Shown here piece after piece: positions 1 through 5,067 of a stretch of DNA of 7,143 nucleotides. Made by a program: the position numbers and the translations under genes. The stretch spans positions 1 through 7,143 of the forward strand of contig CAJMSX010000091.1 in assembly GCA_905216195.1 (NCBI GenBank). The letters are read 5' to 3'. The notes under the pieces are model-generated. The model searched no databases. It saw only the letters and a list, made by a program, of their open reading frames with translations, and had not been told where the DNA came from. The DNA is from an uncultured bacterium (lineage in GTDB: Bacteria > Bacteroidota > Bacteroidia > Bacteroidales > Marinifilaceae). Each line of letters opens with the position of its first letter. Position 1 is the first letter of the stretch.

Positions 1-19
1 GAGTAGGTAGACGCCTGAT
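1..19 (+). rRNA. rrf: Probable 3' end of 5S rRNA (partial)
   Basis: The first bases, GAGTAGGTAGACGCC, resemble the conserved 3' end of bacterial 5S rRNA, where a GAGAGTAGG stretch (loop E/helix IV region) is followed by the 3' strand of helix I containing GCC. A strong intrinsic terminator begins five bases later, as expected at the end of an rRNA operon. Only about 19 bases are visible, so the helix I partner cannot be checked. It could instead be the tail of some other transcript. The exact 3' end is a guess. Confidence 0.55.
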
Positions 20-23
20 TTCA

Positions 24-57
24 GCCCCTCACAGTCTAACTGTGGGGGGCTTTTTTT
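24..57 (+). terminator. Strong rho-independent terminator
   Basis: An 11-bp stem (24-34 with 40-50, one G-T wobble, mostly G-C pairs) closes a 5-base loop TCTAA and is followed directly by seven T residues (51-57). There is no A-tract on the left side, so it works on the plus strand only. It would end transcription of whatever enters from the left, probably an rRNA operon, and it insulates ftsY from it. Confidence 0.93.
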
Positions 58-68
58 GCAGTTGCTCC

Positions 69-112
69 GGGCGTCCGGTTATATTGGAAACAGCTTTCCG
101 GCATCCGGTTAT
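69..112. repeat. Short direct repeat flanking a small hairpin
   Basis: TCCGGTTAT occurs twice, 30 bp apart, each within a GGC-type context (copies at about 69-82 and 99-112). Between them is a small inverted repeat, GGAAA (86-90) and TTTCC (95-99), with loop CAGC. No gene lies in this stretch between the terminator and ftsY. Function unknown. It could be a protein-binding site or a remnant of duplicated sequence. Confidence 0.4.
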
Positions 113-175
113 CAGAAGAATGTTGAATTCCGGTTTTTGTTGCTTTTTTCGGACCGAAACTATTTCCCGGAGGTA

Positions 176-206
176 TTTAAAATATGATTTAAAATTCCTA
201 CTTTAG
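176..206 (+). promoter_or_regulatory. Possible Bacteroidota-type promoter for ftsY
   Basis: TTTA (176-179, compare the -33 element TTTG) is followed after 19 bp by TACTTTAG (199-206, compare TAnnTTTG, one mismatch). The spacing is right for the primary sigma factor of Bacteroidota. It would give a leader of roughly 80 nt before ftsY. Each element carries one mismatch, so this is tentative. The -7 box is also half of a small inverted repeat, CTAC-TTTA-GTAG (198-209). Confidence 0.35.
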
Positions 207-290
207 TAGCGTTTTACATTTCCTACTTAGAAAGTAAGAAGAAATGTCAAATGGAGCAAGAAGGATTATAAGTGATTTAAATATAGAAAT

Positions 291-1241
291 ATGGGATTGT
301 TCGGACTATTTGGCAAAAATAAAAAAGAAAACCTGGATAAGGGATTAGAAAAAACCAAAGAAAGCGTATTTAAAAAGCTGGCACGGGCAGTGGTGGGGAA
401 GTCGAAGGTGGACGAAGAAGTGCTGGATAATCTGGAAGAGGTATTGATTTCTTCGGATGTAGGAGTAGAAACCACCCTCCGGATCATCAAGCGGATCGAA
501 GACCGGGTAGAACGTGATAAATACATGGGGGTAGAGGAGCTGAACCGGGTTTTGAAAGAGGAAATCGTGGCCTTATTGAAAGAAAATAATACCGGGGAAA
601 ATGATTCGTATACTTTACCCGAGAACGGTGACCCGTATGTAATTATGGTGGTGGGGGTAAATGGCGTGGGGAAAACCACGACCATCGGTAAACTGGCCTA
701 TAAATTTACCCAAGCCGGCAAAAAAGTGATCTTGGGAGCTGCCGATACTTTCCGGGCTGCTGCCGTAGATCAGTTGGTAATCTGGGCAGAACGGGTAGGG
801 GTGCCTATCGTAAAACAAGGTATGGGAGCCGATCCGGCCTCCGTGGCCTATGATACGCTGAGCAAAGCTAAAGCGGAAAAAGCGGATGTGGTTATTATCG
901 ATACCGCAGGGCGTTTGCATAATAAAATTAATCTCATGAACGAGCTTACGAAAATTAAGAATGTGATGAAAAAAGTTATTCCCGATGCTCCTCATGAAGT
1001 TTTACTGGTTCTGGACGGTTCTACCGGTCAGAATGCTTACGAACAGGCGAGACAATTTACTTTGGCGACGGAAGTAAATGCTTTAGCGGTAACCAAATTG
1101 GACGGTACGGCCAAGGGTGGAGTGGTTATCGGTATTTCCGATCAGTTTAAGATTCCTGTCAAGTATATCGGCATTGGAGAGAAAATCGACGATTTACAAA
1201 TTTTTAACCGGGAAGAATTCGTAGATTCTTTGTTCAGTTAA
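291..1241 (+). CDS. ftsY: Signal recognition particle receptor FtsY
   Basis: FtsY is the SRP receptor GTPase. It pairs with Ffh on translating ribosomes and delivers nascent membrane proteins to the translocon at the inner membrane. The 316-residue protein is essentially an NG domain: a short, basic, amphipathic N-terminus (MGLFGLFGKNKK) instead of the long acidic A domain of E. coli, a helical N domain (about 20-100), then the GTPase. Visible motifs are the P-loop GVNGVGKTT (122-130), DTFRAAA (152-158), DTAGR (204-208), the DGSTGQNA stretch (242-249), TKLD (268-271) and the closing GIGE (294-297). All are intact, so it should be active. The ATG at 291 is preceded by an A/T-rich stretch without a clear Shine-Dalgarno sequence, as is usual in Bacteroidota. 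The following phosphatase gene starts 44 bp downstream and is probably co-transcribed. The RNA partner of the pathway, ffs, lies at the other end of the window. Confidence 0.97.
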   Translation: MGLFGLFGKNKKENLDKGLEKTKESVFKKLARAVVGKSKVDEEVLDNLEEVLISSDVGVETTLRIIKRIEDRVERDKYMGVEELNRVLKEEIVALLKENNTGENDSYTLPENGDPYVIMVVGVNGVGKTTTIGKLAYKFTQAGKKVILGAADTFRAAAVDQLVIWAERVGVPIVKQGMGADPASVAYDTLSKAKAEKADVVIIDTAGRLHNKINLMNELTKIKNVMKKVIPDAPHEVLLVLDGSTGQNAYEQARQFTLATEVNALAVTKLDGTAKGGVVIGISDQFKIPVKYIGIGEKIDDLQIFNREEFVDSLFS

Positions 1242-1285
1242 TACCGGCGCACATCTGTCAGTCATAAACGGATAAGGGGGAGAAA

Positions 1286-1783
1286 ATGAAGAAAATACTT
1301 TTTGTATGTCTGGGTAATATCTGCCGTTCGCCGGGAGCAGAGGCCGTGATGAAATTCCGGGTAAATCAAAAAGGATGGGAAGAACATTATTTTATCGACT
1401 CGGCCGGTACCTATGGAGGACATGCGGGTGCTTTGCCCGATGTCCGGATGCAGAAGCATGCAGCCAAAAGAGGATATGTCCTGGATAGCCGGGCCCGTCG
1501 GTTTTATCCTGCTGCCGATTTTCCGGAATTCGACATGATCGTGGGCATGGATGATCAGAATATAGACGCTTTACAACGGATGGCAATAAGTGAGGAAGAA
1601 CGGAAGAAAATTTACCGGATGACGGATTTTTGCCGGAGGTTTACCAATTATCGGGAAATTCCGGATCCTTATTATAGCGGGAGTGAAGGTTTCGAGTTAG
1701 TATTGGATCTGTTGGAAGATGCGGTGGAAGGTTTGCTGGAAGGTATGCATTCCGCGATCGGGGAAAAAGATAAAGAAGTCTGA
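1286..1783 (+). CDS. Low-molecular-weight protein tyrosine phosphatase
   Basis: This is a 165-residue cytoplasmic phosphatase of the LMW-PTP family, which hydrolyses phosphotyrosine and in bacteria often acts opposite BY-kinases in capsule or exopolysaccharide control. The signature P-loop CLGNICRS sits at residues 8-15, with nucleophile Cys8 and phosphate-binding Arg14. The general acid is Asp127 in the loop DPYY (127-130), followed by the usual tyrosines. Length and motif spacing match the family, so it should be active. The start at 1286 is supported by a good ribosome-binding site, AGGGGGAG, a few bases upstream. It follows ftsY by 44 bp with no terminator between them, so they probably share a transcript. 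No tyrosine kinase or polysaccharide gene is visible nearby, so the substrate cannot be inferred. The last codons lie inside the downstream terminator hairpin. Confidence 0.93.
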   Translation: MKKILFVCLGNICRSPGAEAVMKFRVNQKGWEEHYFIDSAGTYGGHAGALPDVRMQKHAAKRGYVLDSRARRFYPAADFPEFDMIVGMDDQNIDALQRMAISEEERKKIYRMTDFCRRFTNYREIPDPYYSGSEGFELVLDLLEDAVEGLLEGMHSAIGEKDKEV

Positions 1784-1799
1784 AGGAACAGACTTCTTT
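1772..1799. terminator. Bidirectional terminator spanning the phosphatase stop codon
   Basis: A perfect 11-bp inverted repeat, AAAGAAGTCTG (1772-1782) and CAGACTTCTTT (1789-1799), closes loop AAGGAA. Its arms provide U-rich ends in both directions, with more T's to the right (ATTTATT) and an A-rich stretch to the left (GAAAAAGAT). It sits between two convergent genes only 18 bp apart and so probably serves both. The phosphatase TGA (1781-1783) is within the left arm and loop. Confidence 0.88.
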
Positions 1800-1801
1800 A
1801 T

Positions 1802-3055
1802 TTATTCTTGGGGAGCCGAGGAATGTTTTTTATATCCTTTTTTCGCGGAATTACGATTGGTCCGGAATTTTTTGCCGGAAGTCTTTTTACCGGAAAAAGC
1901 TTTCGGGTTATAAACCGGGGCTTCTCCCAAACTGGGGGGGAGAGGTATTTTGTAAACCTCTTTTTCCAGGAAACGTTCGATTCGGTAAAATTTTCCCTGT
2001 TCTTTTTCGGAAACGAAGGTGACGGCTAACCCTTCGGCATTGGCCCGGGCCGTTCTACCGATTCTATGAATATAGTCTTCAGGGTCATGCGGTACGTCGT
2101 AATTTAAGACCATTCCGATGTCCTCGATATCGATTCCCCGGGCTACGATATCGGTGGCGATCAGGACGCTGATTTTGTTGTTTTTGAAGTCCAGCATTAC
2201 TTTTTCCCGCTCGGCTTGCTCCAGGTCGGAATGCATCGCTGCGACATTGAATTTCATGCGTTTTAAAGTGTAAGCCAGTTCTTTCACCTTCTGTTTGGAA
2301 GAGGAAAAAATGATACTTTTGGATTTTACCGGTTTCCCGAAAAGTTCGCGGATTAATCCCATTTTTTGAGCCTCCGTACAGATGTATGCCGCTTGTGTAA
2401 TCGCTTCGTTGGGCTTGGAAACGGCAATTTTAACTTCTTCCGGATCTTTTAATATGGTTTTAGCTAATTGCTGTATCTTCGGAGGCATGGTTGCCGAAAA
2501 CATGATCGTTTGCCGTTTTTCCGGTAATTGTTTAACGATCTTCATGATATCGTCGAAGAATCCCATGTCTAGCATGCGGTCGGCTTCATCCAGAATGAAA
2601 TAACTGACATGCGAGAGGTCTATATCATACATGTCCAGATGGGTGATCAGACGGCCCGGAGTGGCGATGATAACATCGACTCCCATTTGGAGCCCTTGCT
2701 TTTGCTGATCCCAGGTGGCCCCGTCTCCTCCTCCGTAAATGGCTAGTGTAGATACCGGAACAAAATAGGAAAAGCCTTCGAATTGCATATCGATTTGTTG
2801 GGCCAGCTCCCGGGTCGGAGCCATGATAATGGCTTTAATATAATCGTTCGGATGGGTTTCTTTTAAGATGCGATTTAAAACCGGTAAGATGTAAGCGGCT
2901 GTTTTGCCTGTTCCGGTTTGAGCACATCCGATGATGTCTTTCCCTTCTAATATTACGGGTATGGTTTTTTCTTGTACAGGTGTCGTCTCCTGAAAATTCA
3001 TGGCGGCTAATCCCTGTAACACAGGTTCTTCCAGGCCTAATTCGTCAAATCTCAT
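1802..3055 (-). CDS. DEAD-box ATP-dependent RNA helicase (RhlE-like)
   Basis: A 417-residue cytoplasmic ATP-dependent RNA helicase, a family that remodels rRNA precursors and structured mRNA and often helps growth in the cold. All core motifs are present in order: Q-motif region (FQETTPVQ, 21-28), motif I AQTGTGKT (45-52), Ia PTRELA (80-85), Ib TPGR (132-135), II DEAD (156-159), III SAT (187-189), IV IIFSSS (248-253), V ATDIVARGID (300-309), VI HRIGRTAR (330-337). Beyond residue ~385 there is a Lys/Arg/Ser-rich tail, which in RhlE-type proteins commonly adds RNA affinity. The assignment to an RhlE-like clade is from overall look and tail, not from a tree. The gene is monocistronic here: it converges on the phosphatase at its 3' end and faces a degenerate region upstream. 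The ATG at 3055 has no strong ribosome-binding site. Confidence 0.95.
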   Translation of the reverse strand: MRFDELGLEEPVLQGLAAMNFQETTPVQEKTIPVILEGKDIIGCAQTGTGKTAAYILPVLNRILKETHPNDYIKAIIMAPTRELAQQIDMQFEGFSYFVPVSTLAIYGGGDGATWDQQKQGLQMGVDVIIATPGRLITHLDMYDIDLSHVSYFILDEADRMLDMGFFDDIMKIVKQLPEKRQTIMFSATMPPKIQQLAKTILKDPEEVKIAVSKPNEAITQAAYICTEAQKMGLIRELFGKPVKSKSIIFSSSKQKVKELAYTLKRMKFNVAAMHSDLEQAEREKVMLDFKNNKISVLIATDIVARGIDIEDIGMVLNYDVPHDPEDYIHRIGRTARANAEGLAVTFVSEKEQGKFYRIERFLEKEVYKIPLPPSLGEAPVYNPKAFSGKKTSGKKFRTNRNSAKKGYKKHSSAPQE

Positions 3056-3077
3056 TCTGTCTTTCAGTTTTATGCTA

Positions 3078-3085
3078 CGAAGATA
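3078..3085 (-). promoter_or_regulatory. Possible -7 box for the helicase gene
   Basis: Read on the minus strand, TATCTTCG differs from the Bacteroidota -7 consensus TAnnTTTG at one position and lies 23 bp before the helicase start codon, giving a short leader. I do not see a convincing TTTG element 19-21 bp further upstream, so support is weak. Confidence 0.3.
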
Positions 3086-3242
3086 AGCATTTTTCCGCTA
3101 AAAACTATGCAATGGAAGACCTTGTACATACGGCAATTTTAAGATAATTGGATAAGAAAAGTTTAAGATATCGTCTATTTTTATCAGATTTATTTGTTCC
3201 TGGTCCGGAAAAATAATAAGAATAATTTACGCCTTTTATTCC

Positions 3243-3512
3243 ATGGAAATAATAGATCCAAGGTTGGAAATAATCGACCGGATGTCGGCAGAACCGGCCG
3301 TAGCGTACTTTTATGGGAAAATGTTGGAAAATTGTCTGATTGATTCCCAGCAAAAAGCCGATGCTTGTCGGTTTGAAACAGCCAGTGCACGTTATCATCG
3401 GTTGCTGAACGAACATCCGGAGGTAATTAAAAGGGCTCCGCTCATTCATATCGTTTCCCGCTTGGGGATGACTCCCGAAACTTTAAGCCGCGTTAGAGCA
3501 GGTCTTCTTTGA
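3243..3512 (+). pseudogene. C-terminal remnant of a Crp/Fnr-family regulator
   Basis: The 89 residues read like the second half of a Crp/Fnr-type transcription factor of the kind common in Bacteroidota. A segment matching the long dimerisation helix (LEIIDRMSAEPAVAYF, about 8-23) is followed by the typical ETASARYHRLLNEHPE (45-60), then RAPLIHIVSRLGMTPETLSR (64-83), the helix-turn-helix with its recognition helix. The N-terminal cyclic-nucleotide-binding beta-roll (about 100-120 residues in the family) is absent. The same frame stays open only to about 3156, with no recognisable beta-roll motif, and stops precede that. The retained part has no stop or frameshift. The simplest reading is a gene whose 5' half was deleted or has decayed. 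An expressed stand-alone DNA-binding domain is the alternative. It ends right beside a broken MATE transporter gene, which fits loss of a former regulator-transporter locus. Confidence 0.68.
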
Positions 3513-3705
3513 ATGCAGCGTTTGTATGCGGGCAAAACTTTTGCCTTCCCATTTTCCGCTGATCCACCGCTGCTACCGTTTCGTCGGAATGACGGCTCAA
3601 TATGACAATATCTACCGTACCGAGGAGAATGATCAGAAGGGTTTCGATAAATATAGGGGCACTCAGGTCGAACAATGGTTGACGCAGAGATTTGGTGTCT
3701 TTCAT
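3493..3705 (-). pseudogene. MATE-family efflux transporter, collapsed by internal deletion
   Basis: The first ~47 codons encode a convincing MATE-family N-terminus: a short polar start, then the first membrane helix and the loop after it (LSAPIFIETLLIILLGTVDIVILS, about 14-37, then RHSDETVAAV, 38-47). Intact members run to about 440-460 residues, but here similarity stops at residue ~47 (near 3565), and the frame continues only 23 more residues to a stop. Shifting frame at that point gives RWISGKWEGKSFAR, which resembles the C-terminal end of Bacteroidota MATE proteins. This suggests a deletion of about 1.2 kb that joined the two ends of the gene out of frame. The original ATG at 3705 is retained. 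The product cannot be a transporter. Its 3' end abuts the Crp/Fnr remnant on the opposite strand. The N-terminal assignment is firm. The C-terminal one is from memory of the family and needs an alignment. Confidence 0.72.
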
Positions 3706-3752
3706 GTTTCGTAAATTTTATGCAAAAAAAGAAGGGCGCTGTTCCTGTTGTC

Positions 3753-3766
3753 TTGACCTAAATCAA
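3753..3766. promoter_or_regulatory. FNR/Crp-like operator palindrome
   Basis: TTGACCTAAATCAA has the half-sites TTGA and TCAA separated by six bases, matching nine of the ten fixed positions of the FNR consensus TTGAT-N4-ATCAA. It lies 48 bp upstream of the broken MATE start (minus strand) and close to the Crp/Fnr-type remnant, so it may be the old operator of that pair. It is also about 118 bp upstream of the promoter of the plus-strand DUF5063-like gene. One such match by chance in a window this size is not very unlikely. Confidence 0.4.
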
Positions 3767-3786
3767 AAAAACAAGAGGTTGTTTTT
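3767..3786 (+). terminator. Weak AT-rich hairpin with T-tract
   Basis: AAAAACAA (3767-3774) and TTGTTTTT (3779-3786) form an 8-bp stem with loop GAGG, followed by CTTTTT. The low G-C content makes it a poor terminator. It could stop leftover transcription from the degenerate region before the next promoter. Confidence 0.3.
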
Positions 3787-3883
3787 CTTTTTATGCAAAC
3801 CCTTCCGGACGAAAATCCACTTTTTCGATCCCCACTGAAATTCATGTTCGTATCGTTTCCGAATCTTTTAGATAAATATTTTA

Positions 3884-3891
3884 TACCTTTG
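3884..3891 (+). promoter_or_regulatory. Bacteroidota -7 promoter box of the DUF5063-like gene
   Basis: TACCTTTG is an exact match to TAnnTTTG. The expected transcription start (about 3895-3898) lies just before the ATG at 3907, giving a very short leader. A matching -33 TTTG is not evident at 19-21 bp; TTTC at 3856-3859 is 24 bp away. The box argues against starting the gene at the upstream ATG at 3793, because transcription would begin inside that reading frame. Confidence 0.6.
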
Positions 3892-3906
3892 TCGAAAAGT
3901 AAATGT

Positions 3907-4446
3907 ATGGAAGATTTTCAGCATATCGGTTATCGTAAAGAGGTGATAGAATTCGTCGCGGTAGCAAAAGAATTTTGTGATTTCGTGGAAACGATTCCTC
4001 AGATGGAACGAAAGGATGTTTTGCAGAGGCTGCAAAAGTTCCTGCCTTTAATTTATCTCAAAGGAAGTTTGTTACCGGTTTGCGACTGCAGTGAGGAAGG
4101 ATTGACGGAAGATTCGGTAACGGAAGAACAGTACAATTATCTGTATGGGGAATTGCACCGTCTGTTCGGAGAGTATGACGAATACCTGGAGGTGTTCGAC
4201 GACAATATACAATACAGTGAAACGCCTGTCATCCATTCCATTTCAGAAAAAGTATGTGATATTTATCAGGATTTGAAAAATTTTATGGTTACGTTTCGTT
4301 GTGGAATTCCGTTGGTTCTGGAAGAGGCGCTCTGGAATCTGAATAATAATTTTGAATTGTATTGGGGTAAATCCTGTGCGGAAGTATTACGCGCCGTCCA
4401 TCAGGCTGTATACCGGGTAAAAGACGAGCAGGAGGCGAAAGAGTAA
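3907..4446 (+). CDS. DUF5063-like domain protein
   Basis: A 179-residue acidic, mainly helical, soluble protein of unknown function. The opening (YRKEVIEFVAVAKEFCDFVE, soon after the start) and the LPLIYLKGSLLPV stretch look like the DUF5063 family found in Bacteroidota. This identification is from pattern memory. No catalytic motif, signal peptide or membrane segment is visible. The same frame is open back to an ATG at 3793. I place the start at 3907 because the family-like sequence begins there, the 38 extra residues look like translated spacer, and an exact promoter box lies within them. The DEDDy exonuclease follows after 6 bp, so the two are co-transcribed and probably translationally linked. 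I recall this pairing as recurrent in Bacteroidota, which hints at a shared role in nucleic acid metabolism, but that is inference. Confidence 0.82.
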   Translation: MEDFQHIGYRKEVIEFVAVAKEFCDFVETIPQMERKDVLQRLQKFLPLIYLKGSLLPVCDCSEEGLTEDSVTEEQYNYLYGELHRLFGEYDEYLEVFDDNIQYSETPVIHSISEKVCDIYQDLKNFMVTFRCGIPLVLEEALWNLNNNFELYWGKSCAEVLRAVHQAVYRVKDEQEAKE

Positions 4447-4452
4447 AAGGGA

Positions 4453-5067
4453 ATGAAAACGATTTATCAAGAGACGATAGGGCGGGAAGAAATCGACACT
4501 TTCCCGATTTTTTCTTATGAAGGAGACATACAGGTAATCGACGATCCGAAAAGCGTAGAGGAAGCTGTCAGTTATTTGGCGGCTCATGGGCGCCTGGGTT
4601 TCGATACCGAAACCCGTCCCTCTTTCCGGAAAGGAGAATCTCACTCGGTGAGCCTTTTACAATTAGCCGTTCCGGAACGGGTTTACCTTTTCCGGTTGAA
4701 TAAATGCGGCTTTCCCCTTTCTTTGCGACGGTTGATGGAAGAGGAAGGAATTATGAAGATAGGTGTAGGAATTCGGGACGACATACGGGCTTTGGAAAAA
4801 TTGGGAAGTTTTAAGCCGGCTTCCTTTGTCGATTTACAGGAGTATGTGAAGAAATTTGGAATTGAAGAAAAAGCTTTTTCTAAACTAATGGCAATTATTT
4901 TTCGGGTCAGGATTTCCAAACGTCAGCGTACTTCGAATTGGGAAGTTCCCGTTTTGGCGCCCTCTCAGCTTAAATATGCGGCGACGGATGCCTGGGGAGC
5001 TTTGCGTATGTACGGCGAATTGACAGATCAGTATAGGCAGGAGGAGGCCCGTGGGACCGTAAAATAA
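4453..5067 (+). CDS. DEDDy 3'-5' exonuclease domain protein (RNase D-like)
   Basis: A 204-residue single-domain 3'-5' exonuclease of the DEDD superfamily (RNase D/WRN-exonuclease type), which removes nucleotides from RNA or DNA ends with two metal ions. The catalytic set is visible: FDTE with Asp51 and Glu53, Asp110 in GIRDDIRAL, and Tyr175/Asp179 in LKYAATDAW, the DEDDy pattern. The family-typical KRQRTSNWEVPVLAPSQ stretch (156-172) precedes it. There is no HRDC domain, so it is shorter than classical RNase D, and the substrate is unknown. The ATG at 4453 is 6 bp after the preceding stop, with AAAAGGGA directly before it and AGGAGG 17 bp upstream within the previous gene, suggesting coupled translation. 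Its 3' end overlaps the convergent histidine kinase gene by 40 bp, and I see no terminator there. Confidence 0.93.
   Translation: MKTIYQETIGREEIDTFPIFSYEGDIQVIDDPKSVEEAVSYLAAHGRLGFDTETRPSFRKGESHSVSLLQLAVPERVYLFRLNKCGFPLSLRRLMEEEGIMKIGVGIRDDIRALEKLGSFKPASFVDLQEYVKKFGIEEKAFSKLMAIIFRVRISKRQRTSNWEVPVLAPSQLKYAATDAWGALRMYGELTDQYRQEEARGTVK

Noticed and set aside
184..192. Two-codon minimal ORF (ATG ATT TAA) after a CGGAGG Shine-Dalgarno-like sequence at 168-173.
   Set aside because: Too small to support, it lies upstream of the putative promoter start, and Bacteroidota make little use of such sites.
615..995. Long minus-strand frames inside ftsY, and similar antisense frames over the helicase, exonuclease, kinase and GAF genes.
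   Set aside because: They are shadows of well-supported genes and show no family motifs or start signals.
3112..3147. Short frame MEDLVHTAILR as the old N-terminus of the Crp/Fnr remnant.
   Set aside because: Only 11 residues, in a different frame, with no recognisable beta-roll sequence after it; cannot be supported.
3793..3906. N-terminal extension of the DUF5063-like frame (38 residues from an ATG at 3793).
   Set aside because: It contains an exact -7 promoter box, shows no family-like sequence, and the ATG at 3907 fits better.
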